Counted from the first letter of the stretch, positions 1 to 11,975 are shown. The stretch: DNA of 64,000 nt from Mytilus trossulus (GCF_036588685.1 NC_086378.1:22731578-22795577); one strand, 5' to 3'. Translations and numbers: made by a program. Notes: generated from the letters alone by a model not told the origin.

Positions 1-1060
1 GACAATCAATGTTTCATTGAAAAATGTTCCTTCAGTGATACTTTAGCCCAAAATTTTTGAAAATCCAAAGCTTTTTAAAAAGACGAATACTATAACTAAA
101 ACAAAGATTAAACCAAAATATTTGCCGAAGCTGGACACGGAATAAAAGCTTTGCTTGAGGGAGATATTTGATAGTTTAAAATAATTATCAAAATTTTATA
201 ACAGCAAAGTTTATTTTACATAAAATCCGAATTTTCATGCCAGTACCGAAGTACTGACTAATAGGCTGGTGATAGTACACCAGCAGAGATTTCGACCCAA
301 TGATAGCAATACCATAAACAATGCTAATTGTTCTAAACCAGATGCGACAATAAATAAATCTTCAGTTACCTCGAGGCCAAAATATTTGGAAATCCAACGC
401 TTATTGAAACGACGAAGTGCTATAAACCAAAAAGGATTAAAAAAAAGTATAGCTTAAGCCAGGCAAGGAATCGTTGAACGACAGATGATATCATTTGAAT
501 TTTGTTATTGTAAAAATACACCTTCTTATTAACTATATATCTGAAACGATGTTCCAAGGCTATCGTAATTATTCTTGAATTATGTTTTGGATCTTAAACT
601 AAGTATCTTAAATTGACAGTATATAGTCGTCTCTTCTTTAAACGTATTTTGCGGACGCTGCTTTTCGTAAAATTTTCTTCTCATTAATGATATGACTGAA
701 ACAACTAGGAAAGCAGCAATTGTTTGCATTTCTTTGGCAACATAATTTACATCTAGTCGTTGATGGAGTTCGATCGTGTCATTTATGACATTATTTTTAC
801 ATATACATGTAGCTCTTCAACGGTTTCGGTACTTATACATCTTCGATCATCTTCGGATTTCAAATGTTTGGCTTTGAGCGTTCCTGATGAATGCAAATCC
901 ATAAAAGCGCTTCGAACGCAAGAAACTAATAAACGTAGTGTCACCACTGGGCCGATACCTCTGCTGGTGGACTATCAGTCCCCGAGGGTATCATCAGCTC
1001 AGTAGTCAGTACTTCGGTACTGACATGATTTAACAAACTTTACTAAAATTGTCCGTTTAT
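1..1060. repeat. Gene-free stretch with fragments of repeat C
   Basis: 240-300 and 850-1020 carry repeat C words ('gtaccgaagtactgac', 'ccgagggtatcatcagctca', 'gcgttcctgatgaatgcaaa'). No exon recognised. Confidence 0.55.
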
Positions 1061-1644
1061 AAAGGAGTAGGTCCGGTAAGGACCGATTTTGGCCTCAAAT
1101 TTAAGTTTCATCTGACGAAAGATTTTGACCACTTTTTAAACACTTAAGGGTCCATTTCATATGATTCAATTAATTTATGTGCAAAATTTTAACTTATTAA
1201 GTCATTAAAAACGGTCCGATTCAAGCTCAAATATGAAAAATCTACCAAATATGCGAAAAAATGTCACTTTTCAGATGGTTTTTGTCAAAAACGAAAGTGG
1301 CCGCATCCGTGTTCATCCTCAATCTTTACATATGTTATGTATTATCATCAAATACAACTTCCATTTCAATATTTTGGATGAACACGAATGCGGCCACTAT
1401 CGTTTTACCCGGAAACTGTCTAAAATTTAACTAAAATGCTGGAATTGTGAAGATTTTAGTAATTTAGCACGACTTCATGGTGCTAGTACCCAATATATGT
1501 GCATTGTATTGGCAATAACAGCCCATATTTATGTAGCAGAACCATTCTAATATCCAATAACTAAGAAAAAGTTTAAATTTTAACAATTTTGTAAAACTGC
1601 CATATTTTGGGGCCAAAAAGAGGTCTTACTGAATCTACTCCTTT
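1061..1644 (+). mobile_element. 584-bp inverted-repeat element, copy 1
   Basis: Ends aaaggagtaggtccggtaag and the mirror of aaaggagtagattcagtaag, extending about 34 bp to 'ttttggcc'. It aligns over its full length with the reverse complement of 52948-53531. No transposase is present. I could not settle the target duplication. Confidence 0.88.
1233..1430 (+). CDS. 65-codon ORF inside the 584-bp element, copy 1
   Basis: Frame MKNLPNMRKNVTFQMVFVKN then [15 protein letters not shown], ending TRKLSKI and TAA. Its length and offset are the same as in the copy at 53162-53359. No known domain. Part of the frame lies in an inverted repeat ('ggccgcatccgtgttcatcc' against 'ggatgaacacgaatgcggcc'), so conservation may reflect the DNA or RNA fold rather than protein. 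Confidence 0.25.
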   Translation: MKNLPNMRKNVTFQMVFVKNESGRIRVHPQSLHMLCIIIKYNFHFNILDEHECGHYRFTRKLSKI

Positions 1645-1739
1645 GAAATTATTAAGAAACTAAGGCTTCAACTCCCTCAGGCAAAGTTGGTTTTAGATGG
1701 ATTTGGCTATTTATTTTAGGTATTTTTTACATATAGCTC

Positions 1740-1860
1740 TGCATCGGTTTCGGTATTTATACATCTTTGGATTTTCAATGTTTGGCTTTGAGCGTTCCTG
1801 ATGAAGGTAAATCCAGAAAAGCGCTTCGGACGCAAGAAATTATTAAACGTGTTGTTTTCA
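1740..1860 (+). repeat. Repeat C-related fragment upstream of MCT
   Basis: 'tttggctttgagcgttcctg' / 'atgaaggtaaatccag' matches 868-905 closely. Confidence 0.6.
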
Positions 1861-2248
1861 ATTTTTTCTTAAAGTTGTGGAAACTGTTGAGGGTCTTTTT
1901 CCTTCTTAATGGTATATATCGTTGCGCGTCTTTCTTCAACTTAAATTTTTGCATTCTTTATCTCAATTTTAAACATCAGATTCGTCTGCCTTGAATAATA
2001 TAGTTCTCAACAGTAAATATATGTAAGTGTTATGTTTGTATTCTTTCGTTTCATATTCGTTTTTAAACAGGTTAACTCACGGTATAGACAGTATTGTACT
2101 ATCTCTATGATAAAAATTTAAATCAAACAAATTGACTTACCTGTATTATTAGTATGGTCTTTTATTTGGTGCACACTTAATATATTACGTGATTCAAGGT
2201 TTGTGTTTATCTAACAAGGAGAACATTTTAAACCTGAACAGCAAGAAG

Positions 2249-2447
2249 ATGAAGACATTGCCGAAGTCCCCCGACGGTGGATGGGGATGGGTCGTGGTAT
2301 CTAGTTCACTCATGTGCAATATTCTAGTGGACGGGATAGGATTAGCATATGGTGTATTACTACCAAAATTTGCAGATTACTTCCAGGCCTCCAAGAGTAA
2401 AGTGTCTCTAGTTGGATCGGTAATGATTGGCACTTATATGTGTACGG
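2249..2447 (+). CDS. MCT-like exon 1 (residues 1-66 and first base of 67)
   Basis: The exon holds the start codon, the [10 protein letters not shown] signature and TM1, running on to GTYMCT. It ends at ACGG|GTAGGT, leaving one base of a Gly codon that exon 2 completes. The 5' untranslated region and promoter were not located. Confidence 0.88.
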
Positions 2448-5400
2448 GTAGGTGATTTTTTCTAATCACAAGAAGACTATTTTGACGGAAAAGGTTAGGT
2501 ATGATTTCTTTTTGAATAATCTCTGAGATATCTGGTGCCACTTATCTGAAAAAAAACAAATAGAACTGAACCAACTATGATTCAATCATTGTTGGTGTGG
2601 CAACCAGCGGGCGCGTTTAATGTAGATACTACTAGTACCAGTTATTAAATAATATGTTATTTGTAACTCATCCATAATTGTCTTGAAGAATTTTTTTTTC
2701 TTGAAGAATATTGCCATGGTTTTGGTTAATAGAATACCGATCAAACCTCTCCTATAGTTCGAGATCCTAAGCTGACTGATGGAAATTCATTAATAGACGT
2801 ATTTTCACTAATCTTGTATGCTTTATCTGCCATTAATTAAAATCACACAAGTTTTCGTAAAATTTGACATCACAATTTAGAATGAACGTCATAATTAAAA
2901 AGGGATTATTGCCTGACGTCATACGGTTATACAGAGCAGATCTACGGGCATGCTGAGACAAAATTCAACTAAATACCAAAAGTGTTAATACGTTCATACT
3001 AGTACTGCCATAATGAAGAAAAGCAAAAAAACAATAGTCATGTATGCAAACATAAATAAAAACAGAAATCGATGGAAAGTAAACCACATCTGTCGTGTAG
3101 CAAATATGTTTTGTAATGTTTTAATATTTTTGCAGTATTTAGTTCTTACTCATTTAAATATAGGCAATAGTGGTATACCGCTGATCAATAGTCCTAAATC
3201 GATTTAACTGAAACAAATCCGGGTCACAAACCAACACTGTGGAAAACACATCAACTTAAATGTTATATTCAAAGATGAAAAAAATAAAGAACAAAAGAGC
3301 ATCCAATACCTATAATACACAGAAGTATAGAAAAAAAATAAAAGAGACAGCATATAAAACCTATAATACACAGAAGTATAGAAAACAAAACAAGAGAGAC
3401 AGCATGTAAAACCTATAATACACAGAATTATAGAAAAACAAAACAAGAGAGACAGCATATAAAACCTATAATACACAGAAGTATAGAAAAACAAAACAAG
3501 ATAGACAGCATATAAAACCTATAATACACAGAATTATAGAAAAACAAAACAAGAGAGACAGCATATAAAACCTATAATACACAGAAGTGTAGAAAACAAA
3601 ACAATAGAGACAGCATGTAAAACCTATAATACACAGAATTATAGAAAAACAAAACAAGAGAGACAGCATATAAAACCTATAATACACAGAAGTGTAGAAA
3701 AACAAAACAAGAGAGACAGCATATAAAACCTATAATACACAGAAGTATAGAAAAACAAAACAAGAGATACAGCATATAAAACCTATTATACACAGAAGTA
3801 TAGAAAAACAAAACAAGAGAGACAGCATATAAACCTATAATACACACAGAAGTATAGAAAAACAAAACAAGAGAGACAGCATATAAAACCTATAATACAC
3901 AGAAGTATAGAAAAACAAAACAAGATAGACAGCATATAAAACCTATAATACACAGAATTATAGAAAAACAAAACAAGAGAGACAGCATATAAAACCTATA
4001 ATACACAGAAGTGTAGAAAACAAAACAATAGAGACAGCATGTAAAACCTATAATACACAGAATTATAGAAAAACAAAACAAGAGAGACAGCATATAAAAC
4101 CTATAATACACAGAAGTGTAGAAAAACAAAACAAGAGAGACAGCATATAAAACCTATAATACACAGAAGTATAGAAAAACAAAACAAGAGATACAGCATA
4201 TAAAACCTATTATACACAGAAGTATAGAAAAACAAAACAAGAGAGACAGCATATAAACCTATAACACACACAGAAGTATAGAAAAACAAAACAAGAGAGA
4301 CAGCATATAAAACCTATAATACACAGAAGTATAGAAAAACAAAACAAGAGAGACAGCATATAAAACCTATAATACACAGAAGTGTAGAAAAACAAAACAA
4401 GAGAGACAGCATATAAAACCTATAATACACAGAAGTATAGAAAAACAAAACAAGAGATACAGCATATAAAACCTATTATACACAGAAGTATAGAAAAACA
4501 AAACAAGAGAGACAGCATATAAACCTATAATACACACAGAAGTATAGAAAAACAAAACAAGAGAGACAGCATATAAAACCTATAATACACAGAAGTATAG
4601 AAAAACAAAACAAGATAGACAGCATATAAAACCTATAATACACAGAATTATAGAAAAACAAAACAAGAGAGACAGCATATAAAACCTATAATACACAGAA
4701 GTGTAGAAAAACAAAACAAGAGAGACAGCATATAAAACCTATAACACACAGAAGTATAGAAAAACAAAACAAGATAGACAGCATATAAAACCTATAATAC
4801 ACAGAAGTATAGAAAAACAAAACAAGAGAGACAGCATATAAAACCTATAATACACAGAAGTATAGAAAAACAAAACAATAGAGACAGCATGTAAAACCTA
4901 TAATACACAGAATTATAGAAAAACAAAACAAGAGAGACAGCATATAAAACCTATAATACACAGAAGTGTAGAAAAACAAAACAAGAGAGACAGCATATAA
5001 AACCTATAATACACAGAAGTATAGAAAAACAAAACAAGAGATACAGCATATAAAACCTATTATACACAGAAGTATAGAAAAACAAAACAAGAGAGACAGC
5101 ATATAAACCTATAATACACACAGAAGTATAGAAAAACAAAACAAGAGAGACAGCATATAAAACCTATAATACACAGAAGTATAGAAAAACAAAACAAGAG
5201 AGACAGCATATAAAACCTATAATACACAGAAGTGTAGAAAAACAAAACAAGAGAGACAGCATATAAAACCTATAATACACAGAAGTATAGAAAAACAAAA
5301 CAAGAGATACAGCATATAAAACCTATTATACACAGAAGTATAGAAAAACAAAACAAGAGAGACAGCATATAAACCTATAATACACACAGAAGTATAGAAA

Positions 5401-8400
5401 AACAAAACAAGAGAGACAGCATATAAAACCTATAATACACAGAAGTATAGAAAAACAAAACAAGATAGACAGCATATAAAACCTATAATACACAGAATTA
5501 TAGAAAAACAAAACAAGAGAGACAGCATATAAAACCTATAATACACAGAAGTGTAGAAAAACAAAACAAGAGAGACAGCATATAAAACCTATAACACACA
5601 GAAGTATAGAAAAACAAAACAAGATAGACAGCATATAAAACCTATAATACACAGAAGTATAGAAAAACAAAACAAGAGAGACAGCATATAAAACCTATAA
5701 TACACAGAAGTATAGAAAAACAAAACAATAGAGACAGCATGTAAAACCTATAATACACAGAATTATAGAAAAACAAAACAAGAGATACAGCATATAAAAC
5801 CTATAATACACAGAAGTGTAGAAAAACAAAACAAGAGAGACAGCATATAAAACCTATAATACACAGAAGTATAGAAAAACAAAACAAGAGATACAGCATA
5901 TAAAACCTATTATACACAGAAGTATAGAAAAACAAAACAAGAGAGACAGCATATAAACCTATAATACACACAGAAGTATAGAAAAACAAAACAAGAGAGA
6001 CAGCATATAAACCTATAATACACACAGAAGTATAGAAAAACAAAACAAGAGAAACAGCATATAAAACCTATAATACACAGAAGTATAGAAAAACTAAACA
6101 AGAGAGACATCATATAAAACCTATAATACACAGAAGTGTAGAAAAACAAAACAAAAGATACAGCATATAAAACCTATAATACACAGAAGTATAGAAAAAC
6201 AAAACAAAAGATACAGCATATAAAACCTATAATACACAGAAGTATAGAAAAACAAAACAAGAGACAGCATATAAAACCTATAATACACAGAAGTATAGGA
6301 AAAAAACCACAAGAGAGACAGCATACTAGCATAAAACCCTCGACAAAGACATAATCAGGAAACAATTAATTAATTAAAATTTGAATAAATCCCCAATTTC
6401 ATCGTGAAGTTTGTTTTGTCAGTCTTTTGAAGTCAGGACGAAGATAAAACCATACTACAAAAGAGGTAAATATGAAAGATCTATTCAAATTCAAAATAAC
6501 AAGTATCCAGATGACGGTTATAGAGAACTCGTACTTTTCGCGTTGTCATTTTAGGCCCATTTGCAAGTGGATTAGTGAACAAGTTTGGATGCCGCATGGT
6601 TTCTATAGCAGGAAGTCTTATAGCTGCAGCTGGTGTTATCATAGGATCCTTTAGTCCAAACCTAGATATATTGATAGTGACATATGGTGTTATTGGAGGT
6701 AAATTGTACGGCTTATGATACTAATTAAGTACTGTTAGTTATATAGTGGGTTAGTGACCTAATACGATATATATGGGGTCAGTAAATTCAATTTGAGGTG
6801 CGAGCGAAGCCAACATTCGGAGTTTCATAATTTGGTGGTGTTATTTGAACATTTTGTAAAAATTGCTAATTTAAAAAATACAATACGTAAAATTATACAG
6901 TAAATGCGTCCAAATAAAAACTAGTAAAACCATTCAGTGTATATAGATTTTAGCAGACTTTCAAAAGTAAAAAACAAGAAGCCAAAAAAAAAAAATAACA
7001 AAAAAAAACCAATAACAACATTTTAACATATTATCATATAATCATGATAGTTCAATGTACATGTACCATTAGAACATATAAAACAGTTACCGAGTGCATG
7101 AAGTAAATAATAGATATTATATACAAACCAACATCATACGTAATAGTTGCAATCTTTCAAGACTGAATATTGGGACTGCCTCGAGTATCGTTTATACTTT
7201 GTTTTGCACTTTACACATTTCATATGGGTCAGTCATAAAACTGACTTGACTTTTTAGTCTGCTTGTGTTGGGTAAAAAAATGGTAAGGGGGAGTTGTAAA
7301 TAAGTATACATCATACATTTGTGTAATAAGATATAAGTTTGCTTCATTTCTTAGGAAAATATGTTGAAATAACTCAGACATTTTTTTCTTCAGGTTTAGG
7401 TTTTGGTATGATGTATCTACCTTCAATTGTAAGTGTGGGTTTGTACTTTGACAAAAAGAGACCTATAGCAACGGGCATTGCCGTTTGTGGTTCCGGGATA
7501 GGAACTTTTATATTTTCACCTTTCTTGGAATTTCTATCAGAAATTTATGATTGGAGAAACGTATTGATGATAATGGCGGGTATAATCTTAAATGGCGCTG
7601 TTTGTGGAATGCTTATAAGACCACTTAAACAAAAAGAAGTCGAATGCGACTCGGATCATATTTACGATGAAGTAGTTGAGGTAGTTGAAGAAAATGAAAG
7701 AGGAAAGTTGGGAGAGGAATCTAGACCATTTCTTCAAGTTGCACAACCTCAGAGCAAAAAGGAGCAGAAAACACCGAACAACGGACGAATTACGAAATCT
7801 TTGGATGACATGACGCAATATGATAATAATTCAATTATAGTACGTGGTAAAATTGGTGAGGGGAGTGTGACATATAATAAACCATTCAGATCCTTGCCAA
7901 ATATAATGCACAGCAATACGTCTATCCTTTCTACTTTTCTACAACAAAAAACGTGTTCAAGTAAATGTCATGTTCTTGCGTCTTGTTTAACAGAAGTGTT
8001 CACTGAAGTTTTTGACTTTTCCCTTTTAGGCAATGCTTCATTTGTGTTGATATGTATAGGAAATATATTCGGCGCTGCGGCTTATTATATCCCGTTTATG
8101 TACCTAGTAGATAGAGCTCTAATGTTAGGAATACCAAGTACAGAAGCTGCAATATTACTGTCTGTGATAGGTAAGTAGTTCAGTTGTTCGGAAATAACAG
8201 ACTATCTTGTAAAGATCTTAACAAAAATAAAAAAAATAAAAAAACAAAATGTGTAAAAAAAAACACGAAGAAAATTGAAAAATTGAAAATACGAAAATGT
8301 TATAACACATTAAACGTTGTTTTTTTTTATTGTTAATCTATGCTTCGATAAAAGAAAATTGCATATCAATTTATTTGGAAACATTTACTAGTGATGCGCC

Positions 8401-11400
8401 GGGAAGTAAACATCAGTACGTTAATGGTTTCTTTAAAGAACGAAGAATAATTTTAGGACCATGATTTTATAAAAGAGAGGCGAAACATATCAAACGGACA
8501 ATAAAACTCAGAAGTCGAAAATAAACCGACAATGCCATGGCAATAGAACAAAAGACTAAAATACAAAAAAAACAGTGTATACATACAAAACAACAAAGAA
8601 AAATTAAAAACTGATAATTCATTGACATACACGAGTAGCATTTTCTATACAACATAAATGAAAGTTTCTCATAAATCATAAAAAGTCTTAAATATGAAAT
8701 TAAATTAAAAAAATGTATGTCTTCTATGTATAAAGATAGTAACACGAGATTGATAACAACATTTGTCTCAGCATCTAGTAATATTTCCTAATACCAAATG
8801 TGTTTTATAAATTACATAAATCGTACGTTCAATTCATGTTATATTTATGTGTTTTCCATAAAATAAATTGTTTTAATAATTTAGGTGTCATGAACATAAT
8901 TGGTCGAATACTATCCGGAGTTCTAGCTAACATGAAGAAGGTCAACGCTTTGGTGTTAAACAACATTGCTCTTTTTATAGCGGCCATAGCGCTATTTTTA
9001 CAGCCTCTTTGTACAAAATATTCTCTCCTGGTGGTATTCGGTGTAGTATTTGGGTTATGTGTAGGTATGTTGAATAATTTTATGTTACTATATTTAAACA
9101 TTTTTTCAACGCATGAAAGTTATTGATATCAACTGGAAATTCGTTTATACAAGTACATGCTTCATAAGGCACTCTGCTTTGGCCAAACGCACTTTTCGTC
9201 TACATAACACTCGTCAGTAGCGCACGAATAGATACAATGGAAGGCCAAATCAAGCACGAAGTTAAGAGCATTGCAAGTCGAAATTCCGACAAGTTGTGCA
9301 TATTAAATACGACTAAGGTCACCAATGTCTTGGTGTAGGAAAAGCTTAATGGCTGAAATAATTCAAAATGTTAAAAAGAGAAGATTTGCAAAAATTCTAG
9401 TTTTATAAAAACATGAGCTCCGATGAATATATATAAAGTCAAGGTTTATAAATATAAAAAAAATGGTCATTTAAAGTATATTCAGTTTACAATTAAACGC
9501 TCGAATATAAAAGGTTGTATGACTAACCAAAGGCGAAATTGAAGAGCTTATGATTATCGCTTCCTTCATTATTCATTCTACATATTACATGCGCAGTTTA
9601 TTAAAGCCATATATTAGTACATCGGCGTTTTGATGACTTCCTTTTTGAATTGGAAAACATCTTCCAACAAGTTATTACGGCCATCATTTTTGAATATTTG
9701 TGTACATATATTGTATTTAATTATGTCTATTTAGTTTGAAAAAAATTGGACAAGAGTGTTGCTAATATGGTTGGTTTTCAAATTAATTCCATCTGTCCCC
9801 TATCGACATCAAATATAGTCGCTACCGGGAAACTTAGGTAACGGTATCGGTAATACTAAATAATATTTTTCTGTTTCAAAAACTTAAGGTATCTTTGACA
9901 AGGTCTGAATTATCAAATATGTATCCTGTTTCGAAAAACATAACAGTGTAATACTAAGTAATAATGTTCTGATTCAAAAACTAAGGTATCTTTTGACAAG
10001 ACCTGAATCATCAAAGTATACCCTGATTAAAAAAAAATGTATGAACGATGTAGCCTTTCACTGGATGACAAAGATTTGCATTTTCAGAATTAAACGCAAA
10101 GATGCATAGCGCCCTCTTGTTGCTTCTAGTGTATGGCTAATTTACGATGGCTTTTGACACTATTACAGGCTTGTTCCTTATCTTACAACATTAATGATAC
10201 CACGTTTAATTACACCGGGAGCTATTTGGACAATAAATCGCTCTCCAGTGATGCTTCATATAAAAAAAATGTTCCAATAATCTATGTGTTGCAATCATTA
10301 TATTTATAAAGTATGTATCGTCAGGTGGTAAATTATTTCATACATGAATTTGATAAATCACTACTAGATATACTAGTATACCGACGCCTTATCATGGAAT
10401 GATCGGTTTAATTTGACTATAATTCAACGCAGTGTTTTATGATATTTTCAGCTACATATGTATCACTTGCACCTATCATACTGTGTGATTTACTAGGGGT
10501 TGAACGATTAGCTAACTCATTCGGATTACTAGGTGTGGCTCGAGGAATAGCATCAGTTATTGGACCTCTATTAGCAGGTAGGACCTATCATACTGTGTGA
10601 TTTACTGGGGGTTGAACGATTAGCTAACTCATTCGGATTACTAGGTGTGGCTCGAGGAATAGCATCAGTTATTGGACCTCTATTAGCAGGTAGGACCCAA
10701 AAAAAATTCGTGGGTACCAATTTGCGTGATTTGAGGAAAAATTGCAGTTTCGTGGATATTTAATTCCATTGTTTTGGCATAGACTTCATACATTCCTTTA
10801 GAAAATTCGTAATAAGTTGTACCCATGGAACGAACATTGTTATCCAACGAAAAATAATGAATTCACAGTATCTTGAAATATATTGAAGATTTTATGTTAT
10901 TTTTGTTTATACACATATATATAAATAAAGACGTGCTATGATTGCTTATGAGACAGCTCTCCACAGGAGACCAAATGACACAGAAATTTACAGCTGTAGG
11001 TCACCGTACGGCTTCAACAATGAGCAAAGCTCTTGTCATTTGCAAAAGTACTTAAACAGAAAAAGAAATGAAATTACATCAGCAACCGAATAAACAACTG
11101 AGAGAAAACAATCATATGAAAACGAATTCTTTCATCTGAATCCTGAAAAGGGGCAATCCCCAATGCAGAGCTATTGGTCCTTGCTCTTTCTCTCTCAATC
11201 TCCACTTCCATCTCCTATGCAGAGTTATCTGAGAAAGCAAGGACCGATAACCCTGGATGGGAGATTGAAAAAAGGGTTAACAAAACTAATCTTTTCTTCC
11301 ATGTGATAAATGGAAGATAATGATATGTTTCAGATTCTGATTTTTTTTCTTCAAAAGTGTACACCAAAGCGTCGTGATTGGTTAAAAACGTCTTTAACAA

Positions 11401-11868
11401 TGGAATTTCAAACAATGACAAAAAGTCATTTTCATTTTGGTTTACGAACAATAAAACTACCCTAGTTCTTTAGATTCTGTTCAAACATGTAGCATAGTTT
11501 AAACAATCATCGAAAACAAATGGAAGAATGCATGAACCAATTGGTGTTGCTACATGTTACATATTGCATGATAATCCAATCCAATCCAATCCAATCCAAT
11601 CGGACACATAATACATCACACTGGAGAAACACACAAAATAAAAAAGATATTTATAGACTTGGGAGAAAACACGCAATGATACAATAACTCATTCTTATTT
11701 GGAAATTTTTCAGGAATGATTCTGCAAGCCACAGGAAATTATGATGCATCTTTTTATCTTGGAGGAGGAATGTTTTTGATGGCATCTATCCTGCATTTTA
11801 TGATAATGTTACCTTGTACAAAACGATTGACTGACTTGCACGCGAAAAAAGAAACAGCTTCAACATAA
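2249..11868 (+). CDS. Monocarboxylate transporter-like protein (SLC16 family), six coding exons
   Basis: Joining 2249-2447, 6555-6698, 7394-8170, 8885-9064, 10452-10577 and 11714-11868 gives one open frame of 526 residues plus TAA, a usual MCT length. Every junction has GT/AG sites and all five introns are phase 1. The family signature DGGWGW is at residues 9-14 ahead of TM1. The second SLC16 signature, [11 protein letters not shown], is at residues 132-142 near TM5. A long hydrophilic loop rich in acidic and Ser residues separates the two six-helix halves, as is usual. Known SLC16 members move lactate, pyruvate, other monocarboxylates, thyroid hormone or aromatic amino acids across the plasma membrane; the substrate here cannot be told. 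The ATG at 2249 was chosen because the signature follows at the usual distance; the longer frame upstream opens with GTG, not ATG. The Asp of MCT1 TM8 (Asp302) is Asn377 here. Confidence 0.92.
3158..3250 (+). repeat. Fragment of a dispersed mussel repeat
   Basis: The stretch beginning 'aggcaatagtggtataccgc' and running to 'ggaaaacacatcaac' resembles a dispersed element I associate with Mytilus. The satellite starts directly after it, so the satellite may have grown from its edge. Confidence 0.4.
3285..6325. repeat. 53-bp satellite array with higher-order structure, MCT intron 1
   Basis: About 57 copies of a 53-bp unit (agcatataaaacctataata then cacagaagtatagaaaaaca then aaacaagagagac) fill most of intron 1. 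Variant monomers (gaagtatag, gaagtgtag, gaattatag, tattatacac) recur in a fixed order. The segment near 3466-3890 recurs 424 bp later (8 units), and the block from about 4367 recurs 850 bp later from about 5217 (16 units plus 2 bp). The many minus-strand open frames rich in [14 protein letters not shown] are by-products of the repeat. The left edge abuts a dispersed repeat at about 3158-3250. Confidence 0.95.
6555..6698 (+). CDS. MCT-like exon 2 (residues 67-114)
   Basis: After the acceptor 'cattttag' the frame reads [20 protein letters not shown] and continues through TM3 to the donor GGAG|GTAAAT. The loop motif LVNKFGCR between TM2 and TM3 is typical of MCTs. The exon is 144 bp, phase 1 at both ends. 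Confidence 0.88.
6699..7393 (+). other. MCT intron 2
   Basis: AT-rich intron with a poly-A stretch near 6988-7010. I see no gene or recognisable element in it. Confidence 0.7.
7394..8170 (+). CDS. MCT-like exon 3, largest exon (residues 115-373)
   Basis: The exon carries TM4 to TM7 and the whole central cytoplasmic loop. It opens [19 protein letters not shown], contains the [11 protein letters not shown] signature, and after the loop resumes at about residue 320 with [20 protein letters not shown]. Acceptor 'ttcttcag' and donor GATAG|GTAAGT are strong. One large exon covering this part is usual in SLC16 genes. The loop (about residues 205-300) is rich in Glu, Ser and Lys and is poorly conserved in the family. 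Confidence 0.92.
8171..8884 (+). other. MCT intron 3 with a dispersed repeat fragment
   Basis: About 8455-8640 ('aaagagaggcgaaacatatc' onward) looks like a SINE-like family I associate with mussels. The remainder is AT-rich without a recognisable feature. Confidence 0.45.
8885..9064 (+). CDS. MCT-like exon 4 (residues 374-433)
   Basis: Frame [19 protein letters not shown] then TM9 and TM10. Arg381 aligns with the essential Arg306 of mammalian MCT1; the position four residues earlier (Asp302 in MCT1) is Asn377. Bounded by 'aatttag' and TGTAG|GTATGT; 180 bp. Confidence 0.87.
9170..9380 (+). repeat. Dispersed repeat fragment in MCT intron 4
   Basis: The stretch from 'aaggcactctgctttggcca' to 'cttaatggctgaaataattc' resembles the repeat family also present at about 850-1010, 1750-1850, 37890-37985 and 53897-53960 (shared words such as 'gtctacataa', 'tcatcagt' and 'gacgctcgaa' in degenerate form). 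Confidence 0.4.
9850..10035 (+). repeat. Two-copy imperfect tandem repeat in intron 4
   Basis: A unit of about 98 bp ('taatactaaataatattttt' and 'taggtatctttgacaaggtc'-like text) occurs from about 9851 and again from about 9948 with scattered mismatches. Confidence 0.6.
10452..10577 (+). CDS. MCT-like exon 5 (residues 434-475)
   Basis: Frame [20 protein letters not shown] then [20 protein letters not shown] and LAG, covering TM11 and the start of TM12. The acceptor is 'atattttcag' and the donor GCAG|GTAGGA. The 126-bp exon is phase 1 at both ends. Most of it is repeated directly downstream. Confidence 0.88.
10471..10694 (+). repeat. 112-bp tandem duplication of exon 5 and its 5' splice site
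   Basis: 10471-10582 and 10583-10694 are the same 112 bp with one visible mismatch (tactaggggt versus tactgggggt). Each copy holds the last 107 bp of exon 5 plus the GTAGG donor. The second copy has no polypyrimidine acceptor of its own. Use of the second donor would add 112 nt (not a multiple of three) and bring in a TGA soon after the junction, so only the first donor keeps the frame. Confidence 0.93.
10936..11115 (+). repeat. SINE-like dispersed repeat A, copy in MCT intron 5
   Basis: Contains the family words 'gtaggtcaccgtacggcttc' and 'aacaatgagcaaagctc'. The same family recurs at about 16490, 17385, 19965, 27140, 32985, 48895 and 51585 (plus) and at about 21875, 24180, 26690 and 58715 (minus). 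Confidence 0.7.
11578..11600 (+). repeat. (CCAAT)n short microsatellite
   Basis: Four perfect 5-bp ccaat units in a row in MCT intron 5, with partial units at the edges. Confidence 0.85.
11714..11868 (+). CDS. MCT-like exon 6 with stop (residues 476-526)
   Basis: After 'ttttttcag' the frame reads [20 protein letters not shown], then TM12 and a short hydrophilic tail ending KKETAST and TAA at 11866-11868. The [11 protein letters not shown] segment fits the loop before TM12 in SLC16 proteins. Confidence 0.9.
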
Positions 11869-11975
11869 CATGTTCAAATTTTGACAATTACTAAATATTA
11901 TCAAATTATATCATTAATCGCATCAAACTATTGATGCATGCTGACAGAATAAGTCATGTTATAAAATACTCATTC

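Noticed and set aside
3285..6325. CRISPR-like array (regular repeats)
   Set aside because: Repeats are directly adjacent with no unique spacers, in an animal intron; it is a satellite.
3204..6365. Many minus-strand frames rich in [16 protein letters not shown]
   Set aside because: By-products of the 53-bp satellite; they shift frame from unit to unit and look hydrophobic only because of base composition.
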